Shown here: positions 62,494 through 64,000 of the stretch, piece by piece
Numbering within the stretch: the stretch's first letter is position 1
Layout of the letters: every line of letters begins with the position of its first letter
Assembly (NCBI GenBank): GCA_037444825.1
Contig: JBBILR010000009.1
Location: 1-64,000 of the forward strand
Direction: 5' to 3'
Length of the DNA stretch: 64,000 bases
Source: JBFLVU01 sp037444825
GTDB taxonomy: Bacteria; Acidobacteriota; UBA4820; DSQY01
The notes under the pieces: generated by a model
Databases searched by the model: none
The model's input: only the letters and a program-made list of their open reading frames with translations
Told to the model about the DNA's origin: nothing
Position numbers and translations under genes: made by a program

Positions 62494-63479
62494 GAAGACC
62501 TCTCCGCGGAAGGAGGTCGGGAAGGTTCCGGCGCCGCCACCGCGCGGAGGATCCTCGGGATGTCCCGCTCGTAGTGGTGGATCCAGAGGACCTCGATCCC
62601 CAGGTGGTCGAAGGCGTCCCAGAGGGCCCGCCGGGTGGCGGTGTAGCGGATGAGTCCCCGGCGGTCCCGCGGAAGGGGGGCCGGCGGTTTGAGGAGCAGG
62701 TAGTGGCGCGGGGGCACCGCCAGCCGCCGGGTGAGGTCCAGGAGGCGCCGGAGGTTCGGGTCTTCGCCGGAGGTCCCGACCATCAGGCAGGTGGTCCGGG
62801 CGAAGAGGTCCAGCGTCACCAGGTCGCTCCAGGGGCGGGCCTCGTGGATGACGCCGTGGTAGTCCTCCTCGGAAAAGACGATCCGGCTGGAGCCCCTCTC
62901 GCCGGGATGGAGGGGGAGAAAGCCGTGGGTGTGGTAGACGGGGATGGGCCCTTGGGAGAGGTCCAGGGGGGGCTCGAAGACGGGCCGGAAGCGGCCCTGG
63001 AGCCCCGAGGCCCGCGCGCTTCGCTCCAGCAGGTCGTCGAAGTTGAGGGTCAGGATGGCCGAAAGGCGCTCCATGGCCAGGATGGCCTTCATGGTGGGGC
63101 TCACCCGCTCTTTTCCGGCGTAGAGGGCCTGGCGCACCGCCTCGAGGTAGCCTTCCCCCAACTTGGCCTTGACGTACCTCGCCACCATGGGGCGGACCCG
63201 GTCTTTGAGGGCCGCCTCGATGTCCCGCTCGTGAAGGGGCGCCTCCTGGGGTCCCACCGCCTCGTACAGGCCGTGGAGGGCCCTGCGCAGCAAACGGGAG
63301 GTGAGTTCCCTCCAGACCGGAAGGCCGCACCCCTTGGAAACACCGGCGCCCAGAAGGAGCGTCAGCCGCCCGTCCCGGTAGGCGCGCCGCAACGCCTCGA
63401 GGTGCGGCGCGTTCCAGCCGCGCTCCTTGTCCAGTTCCGCCTGGGCCAGGGGATGGAGCTTCGCGCCCACCGCCGTCAC
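62490..63479 (-). CDS. SIR2-like NAD-binding domain protein
   Basis: This 329-residue protein has the SIR2_2-type fold used by many immune effectors. NAD-binding LTLLLGAGVSKGCGLPVWRELT (GAGVS 44-48), LTLNFDDLL (Asn146, Asp148), and VYHTHGFLP with catalytic His185 are present. SSRIVFSEEDYHGVI and LMVGTSGEDPNLRRLLDL follow, the usual order for SIR2 defence NADases. It has no second effector or helicase domain. GTG at 63479 (overlapping the upstream gene by four bases) is chosen; GTG at 63470 is possible. It could be an NADase or deacylase; the gene context does not decide. Confidence 0.82.
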   Translation of the reverse strand: MTAVGAKLHPLAQAELDKERGWNAPHLEALRRAYRDGRLTLLLGAGVSKGCGLPVWRELTSRLLRRALHGLYEAVGPQEAPLHERDIEAALKDRVRPMVARYVKAKLGEGYLEAVRQALYAGKERVSPTMKAILAMERLSAILTLNFDDLLERSARASGLQGRFRPVFEPPLDLSQGPIPVYHTHGFLPLHPGERGSSRIVFSEEDYHGVIHEARPWSDLVTLDLFARTTCLMVGTSGEDPNLRRLLDLTRRLAVPPRHYLLLKPPAPLPRDRRGLIRYTATRRALWDAFDHLGIEVLWIHHYERDIPRILRAVAAPEPSRPPSAERSS

Positions 63480-63781
63480 CCTTCCGGGAGCTTCTCGAGG
63501 TCCCGGACCACGGCCCCCATGGCCTCGAAGAGGTCCCGCGCGGCGGCGGTGAGGGCCTCCTCCCGCTCGGCCTCCCACGCGAGGTGCTCGATGGCCGAAG
63601 AGATTCGCCGCCGGTGGTCCTCCACCAGCGCCGCCGCCTGGGGCACGGGGGGGAGACCTTCCAAGATGGCCAGAATCTGCCGGGCGTTTTGAAGGCGCAC
63701 CGCCGCCTTCAGCTCCGGATGGTCCAGGGTCTCCCACAGGGCCCGCATCCTTCCCACCGGATCCTCGATCTCCTCGAACAC
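63476..63781 (-). CDS. Small helical protein of unknown function
   Basis: This 101-residue protein is predicted almost wholly alpha-helical, with acidic, Ala- and Leu-rich heptad-like stretches. There is no signal peptide, Cys pair or known motif. GTG at 63781 with GGGAGGAGGG upstream. It overlaps the SIR2-like gene by four bases, so it may act with it as partner or regulator. Confidence 0.6.
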   Translation of the reverse strand: MFEEIEDPVGRMRALWETLDHPELKAAVRLQNARQILAILEGLPPVPQAAALVEDHRRRISSAIEHLAWEAEREEALTAAARDLFEAMGAVVRDLEKLPEG

Positions 63782-63816
63782 CCCTCCTCCCTTCCGGCCC
63801 CGCGGGGGGCCCCGGC

Positions 63817-63845
63817 AGTGTATCCGGCCGCTTCATGCCGGGCAA
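63817..63845 (-). promoter_or_regulatory. Promoter of the helical protein-SIR2-MFS operon
   Basis: On the minus strand TTGCCC and TACACT are separated by 17 bases, upstream of a GC-rich hairpin in the leader and the GTG at 63781. Confidence 0.6.
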
Positions 63846-63870
63846 GGCCGGGGATGGGTTTTCACGGCCG

Positions 63871-63879
63871 TGGTATACT
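63871..63879 (+). promoter_or_regulatory. Extended -10 promoter of era
   Basis: TGG-TATACT ends nine bases before the ATG at 63889, so the transcript would start within a few bases of the codon. No -35 at 17 bases. Confidence 0.5.
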
Positions 63880-63888
63880 GAAAAAGCC

Positions 63889-64000
63889 ATGGCAACGGGA
63901 CGGTCTTCCACGCGTTCGGGTTTCGTGTCGGTGGTGGGCAGGACCAACGTGGGAAAGTCCACGCTGGTCAACGGCCTGGTGGGGGAGAAGGTCTCCATCG
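63889..64000 (+). CDS. era: GTPase Era (3' end outside window)
   Basis: Only the first 37 codons are present. The sequence FVSVVGRTNVGKSTLVNGLVGEK is the Era/TrmE-type G1 region (GRTNVGKST, where most Era proteins have GRPNVGKST) followed by KVSI. Era aids 16S rRNA maturation and 30S assembly. ATG at 63889 has only GAAAAAG before it, no clear ribosome site. Assignment to Era rather than another TrmE-family GTPase rests on GFVSVVG and VGEKVSI. Confidence 0.85.
   Translation, partial: MATGRSSTRSGFVSVVGRTNVGKSTLVNGLVGEKVSI

Overview
The window is about 70% GC, gene-dense and chromosomal in character. I see no tRNA, rRNA, insertion sequence, phage gene or CRISPR array. The cell is a Gram-negative-type diderm heterotroph: it has LptD, lipoproteins, an MltD-like transglycosylase and a DUF5916 outer-membrane-type protein. 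It also carries the c-di-AMP synthase cassette cdaA-cdaR-glmM. This mixture, with a V4R/TIGR02265-like protein and a tripeptidyl-peptidase-II-like S8 protease, suggests Acidobacteriota (Holophagae-like) or a neighbouring deep lineage. That placement is inference from gene content, not a phylogeny.

Layout. 1-4873 (+): 3' part of infB, then ylxP, rbfA, truB and a POT-like transporter. 4889-8894 (-): an Old Yellow Enzyme family oxidoreductase followed by a large S8 peptidase. 9031-11478 (+): an exported M3 peptidase and a LOG-family hydrolase. 11500-12615 (-): PilZ protein and endonuclease V. 12703-12897 (+): a small DUF2892 membrane protein. 12913-18466 (-): Memo-like protein, LptD, a fused isoprenoid-alcohol kinase/isoprenyl-phosphate kinase-like membrane protein, and a UbiA prenyltransferase. 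18540-24198 (-): MgtC/DUF4010 membrane protein, a secreted PKD protein with an internal duplication, and thiC under a TPP riboswitch. 24439-25439 (+): lepB and a small anchored protein. 25456-31845 (-): acyltransferase, DUF5916 protein and an error-prone-type DnaE. 32009-43419 (+): a histone-H1-like AT-hook protein, acyl-CoA dehydrogenase, a GspG-like lipoprotein, hutH, hydroxyacyl-CoA dehydrogenase, a zinc-ribbon/TPR protein, phosphohexomutase, FAD oxidoreductase and YyaL. 43472-49557 (-): transglycosylase, acyl-CoA carboxylase beta chain, TPR protein and V4R-like protein. 49707-53811 (+): cdaA, cdaR, glmM, pdxJ and dodecin. 53834-56152 (-): ECF sigma factor, anti-sigma factor and a tandem-PDZ protein. 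56289-60314 (-): a 58-residue exported Cys-containing peptide not opened as a separate gene by size-based calling, a beta-propeller protein and a carboxypeptidase-regulatory-repeat protein. 60492-63781 (-): helical protein, SIR2-like protein, a second POT-like MFS protein and a gamma-carbonic-anhydrase-like protein. 63889-end (+): start of era.

Working together. The infB-truB block serves translation initiation, 30S maturation and tRNA modification. The acyl-CoA dehydrogenase, hydroxyacyl-CoA dehydrogenase, biotin-dependent carboxyltransferase, HutH and several peptidases suggest growth on peptides, amino acids and acyl chains. glmM and cdaA link cell-wall precursor supply to c-di-AMP signalling. 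The Memo-LptD-kinase fusion-UbiA operon and the peptide-propeller-repeat-protein cluster are the two least explained neighbourhoods.

Gene starts are frequently GTG or TTG, and neighbouring genes often overlap by four bases (GTGA or ATGA). Several intergenic promoters look like TGn-extended -10 elements with a poor -35.
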